A stretch of 38,887 bases of DNA, taken from assembly GCA_964632945.1 (NCBI GenBank), contig CAZWCX010000071.1, positions 1-38,887 of the forward strand, in the 5' to 3' direction. Below the pieces are notes generated by a model. It did no database searches. It saw nothing but the letters and a program-made list of their open reading frames with translations, and was not told the DNA's origin. Origin of the DNA: CAZWCX01 sp964632945 (GTDB taxonomy: Bacteria > Planctomycetota > MHYJ01 > WSZJ01 > CAZWCX01). Made by a program: the position numbers and the translations under genes. Positions 26,136 through 33,464 of the stretch are shown here, piece by piece (positions within the stretch are counted from its first letter, which is position 1; every line of letters begins with the position of its first letter).

Positions 26136-29100
26136 ATGGTGAATCTGCCGCCATCACCGGGAGACGATTCGGTAGCCGGTTCAGACCGGACGCCGCCATC
26201 CGCTCGAGAGGGTTGCGGAGAGCCGCTCCCGCACACCCCGTTGCCGCCGACCGTCCTGCGGCCGGGAGGCGATCCCACCGAAGGGCCGCCGCGGTCTACG
26301 GCGGCGGCGCGAGAGAGTGCGTCGGATCCCCCCTTCTTCGGCCGATACCTTCTGCGCGCTCCGGTGGGCGCCGGCGGCATGGGATCGGTATGGCGCGCCT
26401 GGGATCCGGAACTGCAGCGGGAAGTGGCGCTGAAGCGGATCCGCGGAGAGGTCGACCCGCAACTGCACCAACGGTTCCTGCGCGAGGCCCGGCTTACCGC
26501 TGGCCTCCGGCACCCCGGTATCGTGGCCATCCGTGACTTCGGCGAGGTCGCGGGAACGGTGTTTCTGACCATGGACTGTCTTTCCGGCGGTACGCTGGCG
26601 GAGCGCCTTCGACCCTCGCTGGCGGCCCGGCGCGGGGGCGCCCCGGTCGCTCCGGAAGACCTGCGTCGGGAGGTGTCCTGGCTCGCCGACGTTGCCGAGG
26701 CCGTTGCCCACGCGCACGAACACGGCGTGCTGCACCGCGACCTGAAGCCCGCCAACGTCCTCCTGGACGGTGAAGGTCGTGCCTGCGTGACCGACTTCGG
26801 GTTGGCCAGGGAGTGGACCGAGGCGGAGTCGCCGGGGGCGACCCGACTGACCCGGGAAGGGAACGTCCTCGGCACCCCGGCCTACATGAGTCCCGAGCAG
26901 GCCGGCGGGGAGGTTGAGCAAATCGGTCCGGCGACCGACGTTTGGGCCCTCGGGGCGATGTTGTACGAAGTTCTGACCGGTCGACACCCGTTCGAGGGCA
27001 CGACGCCGTGGGACGTGATCGAGGCCGTCCGGCGGGATCGGCCCCGTCCGCCGCGGATGATCCGCCCCGACGCGCCCCCGGACCTGGAGGAGGTCTGCCT
27101 GCGGGCACTCGTGCGGGAGCCGGATCGCCGGATCGCGAGCGCGGCCGCATTTGCCGGCGACCTCCGGCGGTGGCTGGCCGGGGAGTCCGTCCTTGCGCGC
27201 GCTCCGGGGATCGCGGAGCGGACGGCCGCCGCATATCGTCGTTCCCCCCGCGCCCTCGCCGCGCTGGCGTTGGGCCTCGTCGTCCTGCTGGCGATCCTCG
27301 CCCTTCCCCCCGAGATCGCGCGTCGCCAGCGCGAACGTGTCGAGGGGTGGCTGACGCGGATGCAGACGGCCGTCGCCGAATTCGAGCGTACGGATGCGCA
27401 GGTCCTCCTGCCACAGGACAACCGGCTCGCCGCCGCCTCCCAGGTGTTTCTCCTCCTCGATGCGATTACGCGTCAGGATCCGGAGTTCGGCCCCGCACAT
27501 TCGTGGAGGGGTCGGGTTCATCTCCTGCTTGGGGACGAGGCGCGCGCCCTGGCCGATCTCGACCACGGTTGCGCCCTGGCGCCGGGCTCGCCTTGGGTCT
27601 GGTATCTGCGAGCGTGGACACGTCTCGACGTCTACTCGGAGCGTCGCGGGGCGGAGGTGCCCTACGATGTGATGGGCGTGCTCTGTTTCGTGCCGATTCC
27701 GGCGGAAACGCCGGAGGAAACCGCTCTTCGGGAGGGGGCGCAGGACGATCTCGACCGCGTGCGCGACCTGGTTTCTGCGGGGAAGGAGTTTCCCCTCGAA
27801 TTGGTGCGTCGCGTTCGCGCGATGGCGGCGTTCTACGGCCGTGTCGCCGAGGGGGACGATCGCATTCGGGAGACGCTCGATCATCTGCAGGGGATGACCG
27901 ATCCGGAGTCGTCGTGGATTCGCGGGATGGCGCTGCTCTCGCAACGCAATCTTCCCGGCGCGGTCGACGCCCTGTCCGGGCTGCTGCGGGAGCGTCCCTA
28001 CCTTCCGACGGCACGGTATCTCTCCGGGTCCGCCCACCTTGCCCTCGCCATCGAACGAGAAGCCCGGGGGGAGGATCCCCGCGAGTTCTTGACGAAGGCC
28101 GATGAGGACTACCAAGCCGGACTTGCGCGCACGTCGCGGCACGATTTGTGGATCGGCCGGGCACGTGTACTGCTGCGCCGGGCAGAGGTGGGGGCGCGGC
28201 AAGGCGCATTCCCGGCGAAGGAGTACGAAGCCGCGGTCGAGCACGCCCGGCAGGCCATCATCGCCAAGCCGGGCGACTGGCGCTCCTGGCAGACCTTGGG
28301 TGTGGCGTGGCTCCGCTGGAGCTCGGAAGAAGGGATCGAACCGGTTGAACGAGTTCGGAGGTTGGAGGCGGCCCTGTCCGCGTTCGATGAGGCCATCGCG
28401 AAGTCCGGAGATGATCTGCTGACTCGGACCGGGCGCGCGGAGGCGTGGATCCATCGCGCGCAGGCGGAATGGCGGGCCGGGCGGGACGACTCGCAACCCC
28501 TGGCCGCAGCGCGGGCCGACCTGGATGCCGCCTTGCGCCGGGATCGCGACTTCGCGCCCGCGCGCCTTTTGCGCGCGCGGTGGCTCACCCGCCGGGCGGA
28601 ACAGGCGGGTCCTTCCGAGGCGGAAGCCGAAACCTGGCTGAGACAGGCGATCGAGGATGCCGAGCGGGCCGTTGCGCTGCGCCCCGCTTTCGCGGTGGCC
28701 TACGCCCAACTCGGGTTGGCCTGGGCCACCCTCGGGTGGCTGCGTACCCAACGCGGGCAAGACCCCGAGGAGCCTCTGCGTCGCGCCTGGGAGGCGGTCG
28801 AGGCGGGGCGGGCGTTCGACCATGGGGACGAGTTCTATCCGTTCGTCCGCGGATACGTGCGGCTTCTCCAGGCCGAAGCGAAGGCTGGCGACGCGACCGC
28901 CATGGAGCGACTGTTGGAGCCGGCCGTGGAAGCGTTCCGGGAAGCCCTTGCGCGCGTTCCGCGCGATCCGGAGATCCGACGCGTGCTTGCTCGCGCGGCG
29001 ACACGGCTCGGCCAGGCGCGGCTTTCCACGGGCGCAGATCCGGCGGAGGCGTTCGCAGCGGCCGCCCGCGAGTTGGATGCGCTGCTCGCGGATCGTCCGA

Positions 29101-29960
29101 CGGACTCCGATCTCTTGGCCGCACGCGGCCAGTTGCGTCTGGAGATGTCCCAGGCAAACGCGCAAGTCGGGGGCGACCCGCTGCCCCTGTTGACCGAGGC
29201 GCTAGCGGACTTCGAAAGCGCCCTGGCCCTGGCGCCCGGCAAAGCACCGACCCTGAACAATGCCGGAATCGCCGCCCGCAGACTCGCGGAACACCAGCGT
29301 GGACAGGGATTCGACCCCGCGGCTTCCGTCGATCGAGCCGCCGGTTACTTCCAGCGCGCGGTCGAATGTGGTTTCGTCCTCGCCCGGGTCAATCGGGCGG
29401 CGCTCTTCGTGACGTTCCGCCGCTGGAAGGAGGCCGCGCGCGAATGGGAAGACGTTGTGCGAGACGTTCCAGAGTGGCGGGATCGTGCCCGGGGATATGC
29501 CGCCCATGCCCACCGGGTCCTCGCGGAACGTGCGGGTCCCGGATCCGAGGCGCTCGCCGACGTGCGCGAACGCGTCGGCGCCGGCGACTACGACGCACTT
29601 TGGGAGGCGTGCGACCGATACCTCCTGGTCCTGGAGAAGTATCGCCAGAATCTCCCGCCGGCAGATCGCGACGAGTGGGACCGGCGCGAATCGGTTCGCA
29701 TGCAGTCCGGCGAAGTCCACTACTACCGTGCCTGCGTGGCCGCCCTGCGGTCCGCGGGTCGGTCCGGACCGAAGGCGGCCGCACAAGAGATCGTCCCGGC
29801 GGACGCCAACACGTGGCGGGACCAGGCATTCGCCGAAATCGAATCCGCTCTTGGAGTCGGATTCGACCTGGAGCAAGCGTTGCGTACCGACACCGACCTG
29901 GATCCGATCCGCAATGACCCGAGGTTCGGCGAGATTCTCGCGCGGAGCCGTCGGAAGTAG
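26136..29960 (+). CDS. Ser/Thr protein kinase with one membrane span and a very long TPR-type C-terminal region
   Basis: 1274 aa. A proline-rich N-terminus (1-66) precedes a Hanks-type kinase domain at about 69-345: glycine loop GAGGMGSV (78-85), K100, catalytic D202 in HRDLKPAN, D220 in DFGLAREW, then GTPAYMSPEQ. A hydrophobic helix (about 374-393, ALAALALGLVVLLAILALP) follows. Residues 400-1270 are helical, with TPR-like units (AHSWRGRVHLLLGDEARALA; ARYLSGSAHLALAIEREARG; AVAYAQLGLAWATLGWLRTQ; ALAPGKAPTLNNAGIAARR). The final segment (FDLEQALRTDTDLDPIRNDP) resembles a repeat end seen in Planctomycetota TPR proteins. The kinase should be cytoplasmic and the TPR solenoid on the other side, for example as a binding scaffold. 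The start lacks a ribosome site and fits leaderless translation. No adjacent phosphatase. Confidence 0.93.
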   Translation: MVNLPPSPGDDSVAGSDRTPPSAREGCGEPLPHTPLPPTVLRPGGDPTEGPPRSTAAARESASDPPFFGRYLLRAPVGAGGMGSVWRAWDPELQREVALKRIRGEVDPQLHQRFLREARLTAGLRHPGIVAIRDFGEVAGTVFLTMDCLSGGTLAERLRPSLAARRGGAPVAPEDLRREVSWLADVAEAVAHAHEHGVLHRDLKPANVLLDGEGRACVTDFGLAREWTEAESPGATRLTREGNVLGTPAYMSPEQAGGEVEQIGPATDVWALGAMLYEVLTGRHPFEGTTPWDVIEAVRRDRPRPPRMIRPDAPPDLEEVCLRALVREPDRRIASAAAFAGDLRRWLAGESVLARAPGIAERTAAAYRRSPRALAALALGLVVLLAILALPPEIARRQRERVEGWLTRMQTAVAEFERTDAQVLLPQDNRLAAASQVFLLLDAITRQDPEFGPAHSWRGRVHLLLGDEARALADLDHGCALAPGSPWVWYLRAWTRLDVYSERRGAEVPYDVMGVLCFVPIPAETPEETALREGAQDDLDRVRDLVSAGKEFPLELVRRVRAMAAFYGRVAEGDDRIRETLDHLQGMTDPESSWIRGMALLSQRNLPGAVDALSGLLRERPYLPTARYLSGSAHLALAIEREARGEDPREFLTKADEDYQAGLARTSRHDLWIGRARVLLRRAEVGARQGAFPAKEYEAAVEHARQAIIAKPGDWRSWQTLGVAWLRWSSEEGIEPVERVRRLEAALSAFDEAIAKSGDDLLTRTGRAEAWIHRAQAEWRAGRDDSQPLAAARADLDAALRRDRDFAPARLLRARWLTRRAEQAGPSEAEAETWLRQAIEDAERAVALRPAFAVAYAQLGLAWATLGWLRTQRGQDPEEPLRRAWEAVEAGRAFDHGDEFYPFVRGYVRLLQAEAKAGDATAMERLLEPAVEAFREALARVPRDPEIRRVLARAATRLGQARLSTGADPAEAFAAAARELDALLADRPTDSDLLAARGQLRLEMSQANAQVGGDPLPLLTEALADFESALALAPGKAPTLNNAGIAARRLAEHQRGQGFDPAASVDRAAGYFQRAVECGFVLARVNRAALFVTFRRWKEAAREWEDVVRDVPEWRDRARGYAAHAHRVLAERAGPGSEALADVRERVGAGDYDALWEACDRYLLVLEKYRQNLPPADRDEWDRRESVRMQSGEVHYYRACVAALRSAGRSGPKAAAQEIVPADANTWRDQAFAEIESALGVGFDLEQALRTDTDLDPIRNDPRFGEILARSRRK

Positions 29961-30060
29961 CCCGACGACGAATCCCGGGACCGCACCGGTCCGCGCGAGA
30001 CCCGGCCCCCGGCGACGATCAGGCGTGTGCGCCCCACCGCCGCCGGAGAATCAACCGAGG

Positions 30061-30180
30061 CTACTTGCGCAGGAACAGCCAACCGAAGACCGGCAGCGGG
30101 TCCATCGTCGCTCCGCCCTGGATCTCGCGCAGCGCTTCTTCGGTTTGCTCTTCCCAACGGGCATCAATCTCTTCCAGCAT
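30061..30180 (-). CDS. Possible 39-residue small protein
   Basis: A short reading frame with an unusually good start: AGGAGG (complement of 30186-30191), 5 nt before the ATG at 30180. The peptide begins acidic and helical (MLEEIDARWEEQTEEALREI) and ends hydrophobic (LPVFGWLFLRK), an amphipathic layout that could place the C-terminus in a membrane. It lies in the gap between the TPR kinase and the acyl-CoA dehydrogenase, on the opposite strand. No family recognised and no clear promoter seen. It could be a chance frame. Confidence 0.45.
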   Translation of the reverse strand: MLEEIDARWEEQTEEALREIQGGATMDPLPVFGWLFLRK

Positions 30181-30637
30181 GGTTTCCTCCTCTCGCGCGG
30201 CGGGGCCGCTTTTCCCCCCTCGGAAACCCTTTCCGGCGGGGTCCGGCGCCCATTCCCGCGCAACGTTGGCCTTCGTTTCCAACCTCCTGATTGGACGTTC
30301 GCGACGGATCGTCGGCCCATTCTCGAAAAACATTTCCCGGCACGGCTTGATCGTAGGTCCCCGTCCCCGTAGGGTGGGGACCGAGTTCCGGGGGGTGGCG
30401 GCGGGAGATCGGCAGGATTTGATCAGACGCCTTGAATCCGATGACACGAGGCACGAGTGTGTCCGGTCCCTCGGGAATCCCTGGATCCCATGAAATCGAG
30501 GCGCCGGTCCCGGTACCCCGCCGGGGGCGAGCCACGTCCGCATCCGTCATTGAGTTGAGGACCAACCGGCGGGTCTCATGGTACGATAGACTTCGACCGG
30601 CCCCGCCTCCCGCCCCGACATGAGACACGGAGGAGCG
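30181..30637. other. Intergenic stretch with a hairpin and an extended -10 element
   Basis: No gene supported. It holds the ribosome site of the small minus-strand frame, a strong hairpin at 30356-30382 (GGTCCCC / GGGGACC arms, with an inner CCC/GGG pairing), and the likely promoter element of the acyl-CoA dehydrogenase at 30579-30587. The base composition is less GC-biased than the flanking genes. Confidence 0.5.
30579..30587 (+). promoter_or_regulatory. Extended -10 element upstream of the acyl-CoA dehydrogenase
   Basis: TGG followed by TACGAT forms a TGn-TAnnAT extended -10; no good -35 is seen at the right distance, as is common for this promoter type. RNA start would be near 30594, about 44 nt before ATG 30638. 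Confidence 0.4.
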
Positions 30638-32473
30638 ATGAAGTACCTGGATGACTCTCGCGACGTCTATTTCAACATCTTCGAATGGCTCGACCTGGAC
30701 GCCCTGCTGCGCTCGGAGCGGTACTCGGCCTTCGACCGTGAGCAGCTGCGCATGGTCCTGGACGAGATCCTCAAGCTCAGCGTCGGCGCGCTCGCGGCCT
30801 GCAACCAGTCCGGCGACCGCGCGGGCGTGAAGTTCGCCGACGGGGTGGTCACCGCCCCGGCCGGCTTCCGCGAGGCGTACGCCCAACTCTGCTCCGGCGG
30901 CTGGATCAGCCCGACCATGGGTGCCGACTACGGCGGCATGGGCCTGCCCGACACCATCGGCTCGGGGATCAGCGAGTTCATCATGGGCGCCAACACCTCG
31001 CTCAGCCTCGGCTTGTTGCTCACGCGCGGCGCCGGCCACCTGATCGAGACCTTCGGCACGGAAGAGCAGAAGAAGACCTACTGCGCCCGCATGTACAGCG
31101 GCGAATGGGCCGGCACCATGTGCCTCACCGAGTCCTCGGCCGGCAGCGACCTCGGCGCCGTGCGCACGTCGGCCGTGAAGCAGGCAGACGGCTCCTACCT
31201 GCTCTCCGGCGAAAAGTGCTTCATCACCTGCGGCGACCATGACTACACCCCGACGATCATCCATGCGGTGCTCGCCCGCACCCCGCAGGCGCCCGCCGGG
31301 TCGAAGGGCCTGAGCCTCTTCCTCGTGCCCAAGCATCGCATCGGCGCCGACGGCTCGATCGGCGCAAGCAACGACGTGGTCTGCTCGGGCGTCGAACACA
31401 AGATGGGGATCCATGGATCGCCGACGTGTACCCTCGTCTTCGGCGGCCAGGGGCGCTGCCAGGGCTTTCTCCTCGGCAAGGAGAACGCGGGTCTGCCGCA
31501 GATGTTCCAGATGATGAACGCGGCCCGGTACGAGGTCGGACTGCAGGGCCTGAGCATCGCTTCGGCCGCCCACCAGGCGGCCTGGGCGTTCGCACGCGAA
31601 CGCCTGCAAGGGCGCTCGTATCGCGACCCGGGAGCCTCGACGCAGACGGCGATCGTCGAGCACCCGGACGTGCGCCGTTCGCTCCTCATGCAGTCGGCGT
31701 ACGTGCAGGCGATGCGCGCGGTGGTCTCGTACACGGGATGGTGCCTGGACATGGCACACGTTCTAGAAGGCGAGGAACGCGACGCCAAACAGGGTCTGGT
31801 CGACCTGCTCACGCCGATCTGCAAGGCGTGGTGCTCCGACTGGGGTTTTCGCGTGACCGAGTGGGCGATGCAGGTGTTCGGCGGATACGGGTACATCAAG
31901 GAGTACCCCGCGGAGCAATATCTGCGCGACGTGAAGATCGCCAGCATCTACGAGGGGACGAACGGCATCCAGGCGCTGGACCTGGTGGGCCGCAAGCTGC
32001 GCATGCAGGAGGGCCGGCCGGTCAAGCAACTGCTCGGACAGGTGTCCAAGACCGCGGAGGGATTGGCGGCTCACCCGCTGCTCGGCCCATCGGCCCAGCA
32101 GTTGGGGCTCGCCCTCAAGTCCCTGGGCGCCGTGCTCACCGAAGTACCGGCGCGTTCGGACGCCGCGGTGTTGACGCTCCTCAACGCGGTTCCGATCCTC
32201 GACATGATGGGACACGTGGTCGCCGGCGACCTGCTCCTGCGCCAGGCGGACCTGGCGGCGAAGAAGCTCGACGCGATGCTGGCCGGCCAGGGGGTCGACA
32301 CCGCGAATCGGACGGCCGTCCGGGCCGCCGCCGAAGGCAGTGTCGACGCGGCGTTCTACCATCGCAAGATTCAGGCGGCGATCCACTTTGCCCACCGCGG
32401 CCTGCCGCAGGTGGCGGCGCTTGCGGTCGCCGTCCGGGCCGGGGAGACCGCCCCTCTGGAGGCCGTGTTCTGA
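30638..32473 (+). CDS. Acyl-CoA dehydrogenase, large (about 600-aa) FadE/DmdC-like type
   Basis: 611-aa FAD enzyme catalysing alpha,beta-dehydrogenation of an acyl-CoA, passing electrons to an electron-transfer flavoprotein. Order of domains: N-terminal helical cap (1-160), middle beta domain with MCLTESSAGSDLGAVRT and SGEKCFITCGDHD, C-terminal helical domain (280-450) with QVFGGYGYIKEYPAEQYLRD, and an extra C-terminal helical region (460-611). The catalytic base is probably E439 in SIYEGTNGIQALDLVGRK. The length and C-terminal extension match the subgroup containing DmdC (3-methylmercaptopropionyl-CoA dehydrogenase) and some FadE-type enzymes; substrate chain cannot be told. ATG 30638 is preceded by GGAGGAG (30629-30635); an in-frame ATG at 30620 would add six residues. 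No other beta-oxidation or ETF gene is adjacent, so it is an orphan. Confidence 0.95.
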   Translation: MKYLDDSRDVYFNIFEWLDLDALLRSERYSAFDREQLRMVLDEILKLSVGALAACNQSGDRAGVKFADGVVTAPAGFREAYAQLCSGGWISPTMGADYGGMGLPDTIGSGISEFIMGANTSLSLGLLLTRGAGHLIETFGTEEQKKTYCARMYSGEWAGTMCLTESSAGSDLGAVRTSAVKQADGSYLLSGEKCFITCGDHDYTPTIIHAVLARTPQAPAGSKGLSLFLVPKHRIGADGSIGASNDVVCSGVEHKMGIHGSPTCTLVFGGQGRCQGFLLGKENAGLPQMFQMMNAARYEVGLQGLSIASAAHQAAWAFARERLQGRSYRDPGASTQTAIVEHPDVRRSLLMQSAYVQAMRAVVSYTGWCLDMAHVLEGEERDAKQGLVDLLTPICKAWCSDWGFRVTEWAMQVFGGYGYIKEYPAEQYLRDVKIASIYEGTNGIQALDLVGRKLRMQEGRPVKQLLGQVSKTAEGLAAHPLLGPSAQQLGLALKSLGAVLTEVPARSDAAVLTLLNAVPILDMMGHVVAGDLLLRQADLAAKKLDAMLAGQGVDTANRTAVRAAAEGSVDAAFYHRKIQAAIHFAHRGLPQVAALAVAVRAGETAPLEAVF

Positions 32474-32576
32474 GCCGCGGGCGGCGCCGCGCCACGGACG
32501 CCCGTCGGGGGCCGCGCGCGCGCCGCCTTCCACGCGCCCGCCGTCCGTCCACGGGTCCGCCGAGCGCGGCGGGGGC

Positions 32577-32676
32577 GTGAAGCGGTTTCCGCTCGACGGC
32601 GAGGCCGGCCTGCGCGATCTCCTGCCGGACCCGCGCGCGACCGATCCGGAGAGGGAGTTCGAGCGCGTCTGGCGCC
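32577..32676 (+). pseudogene. Possible remnant of an ECF sigma-factor-like gene
   Basis: From GTG 32577 the frame reads VKRFPLDGEAGLRDLLPDPR followed by ATDPEREFERVWRR, then runs into a 10-G tract (about 32677-32686) and loses coherence. The 'PEREFERVWRR' part resembles the linker between sigma regions 2 and 4 in Planctomycetota-type ECF sigma factors ('TPExxFERRWA'). No region 2 or region 4 is found on either side in any frame. No ribosome site. It could be a decayed fragment or chance. Confidence 0.25.
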
Positions 32677-32745
32677 GGGGGGGGGGAGGATTCGGGGCGG
32701 GGGCTCGTCGCCGCCCCGGGTCGACCGCCGGGCGGGTCCGAACGG

Positions 32746-33021
32746 CTACGGGTTGCACACCTGGCACGGCCGGTGGCCGGCTCGGACGGCGGTTTGCCGG
32801 CTGAAGTACGTCTCGAGATTCTCCGGTTCGATCTTGCGTGCCCACTCGCACTCCGGCCGGTGGAAGGGCTCCTTCATGCGCGACGCCACGAACGCCGCGC
32901 CGGCTGCGCTCGCGGGATTCGTCGCCGCGTCCTTCGTCCCCGCCGGGCGATTGTCGCAGGAGCAGCCCGCCCACACCCATACCAGCAGCAGTCCCGCGAT
33001 CGCGATCCGTGACGGAATCAT
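32746..33021 (-). CDS. Small lipoprotein with a C-terminal Ada-like Cys/His zinc site
   Basis: 91 aa. A lipoprotein-type signal (SRIAIAGLLLVWVWAGC, lipid-attachment cysteine C20) is followed by an Ala/Asn-rich linker. The C-terminal 40 residues contain H54, C58, C86 and C89 (FHRPECEWARKI... then SRQTAVRAGHRPCQVCNP). This is the pattern 'FHxxxCxxAxxI...YFxSxxxAxxxGxRPCxxC' found in Ada-like zinc domains appended to surface nucleases, lipoproteins and metallohydrolases. The role is unknown; metal binding is likely. ATG 33021 has GGGAGGA upstream. An extended -10 (TGG TATGGT) is at 33061-33069. Confidence 0.82.
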   Translation of the reverse strand: MIPSRIAIAGLLLVWVWAGCSCDNRPAGTKDAATNPASAAGAAFVASRMKEPFHRPECEWARKIEPENLETYFSRQTAVRAGHRPCQVCNP

Positions 33022-33464
33022 GGGATCCTCCCTTGCCGAAGACCCGCGCTGCCGTTTGCGACCATACCAAATCGCGGGGGCGACGCTCACCCGTTGCCCG
33101 CGATGCATGCGAAATCGCGCCCGACTCGCAGCCGGCGTCGATGGAATCCCCGCGGCGAACCCGAATTCCACGGAGCGGCCAGCGGCCAGACCATCGCCCG
33201 CCTGCACGTGCACGTTCCCGCGTGATCCTGCCGACGTATTCGACCCGCACGGCGGCGTTCTGCCGGCGCCCACGGGAGCATTCGAGGAACGTGCACGCCG
33301 CCGATCCCGCTCCCCGAACCGACCTTCGAGCACATCCTTGCCGGGGAGATTCCCCGCGGGCCGGGCCGACCCGAGATCACCGCCGGGATGTCGATGAACC
33401 GGTTGTGCACCCGGCGCAAAGCCGCGCACAGGTCGAGCGAATCATCGTCGTGGAGTTTCCCCCG
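33022..33464. other. Intergenic stretch between the lipoprotein and the propeller kinase
   Basis: Contains the lipoprotein gene's extended -10 (33061-33069), its leader, and about 390 bp where I see no supported gene or RNA. Short open frames exist but lack ribosome sites and give Arg/Pro-rich products. Confidence 0.4.
33061..33069 (-). promoter_or_regulatory. Extended -10 element of the small lipoprotein gene
   Basis: On the minus strand TGG precedes TATGGT; a TGn-TATnnT element, with RNA start near 33054 and a roughly 33-nt leader. No clear -35. Confidence 0.4.

Noticed and set aside
29978..29992. A small hairpin (GGACC...GGTCC) after the TPR kinase stop as a terminator.
   Set aside because: Only 5 bp of stem and no T-run; too weak to call.
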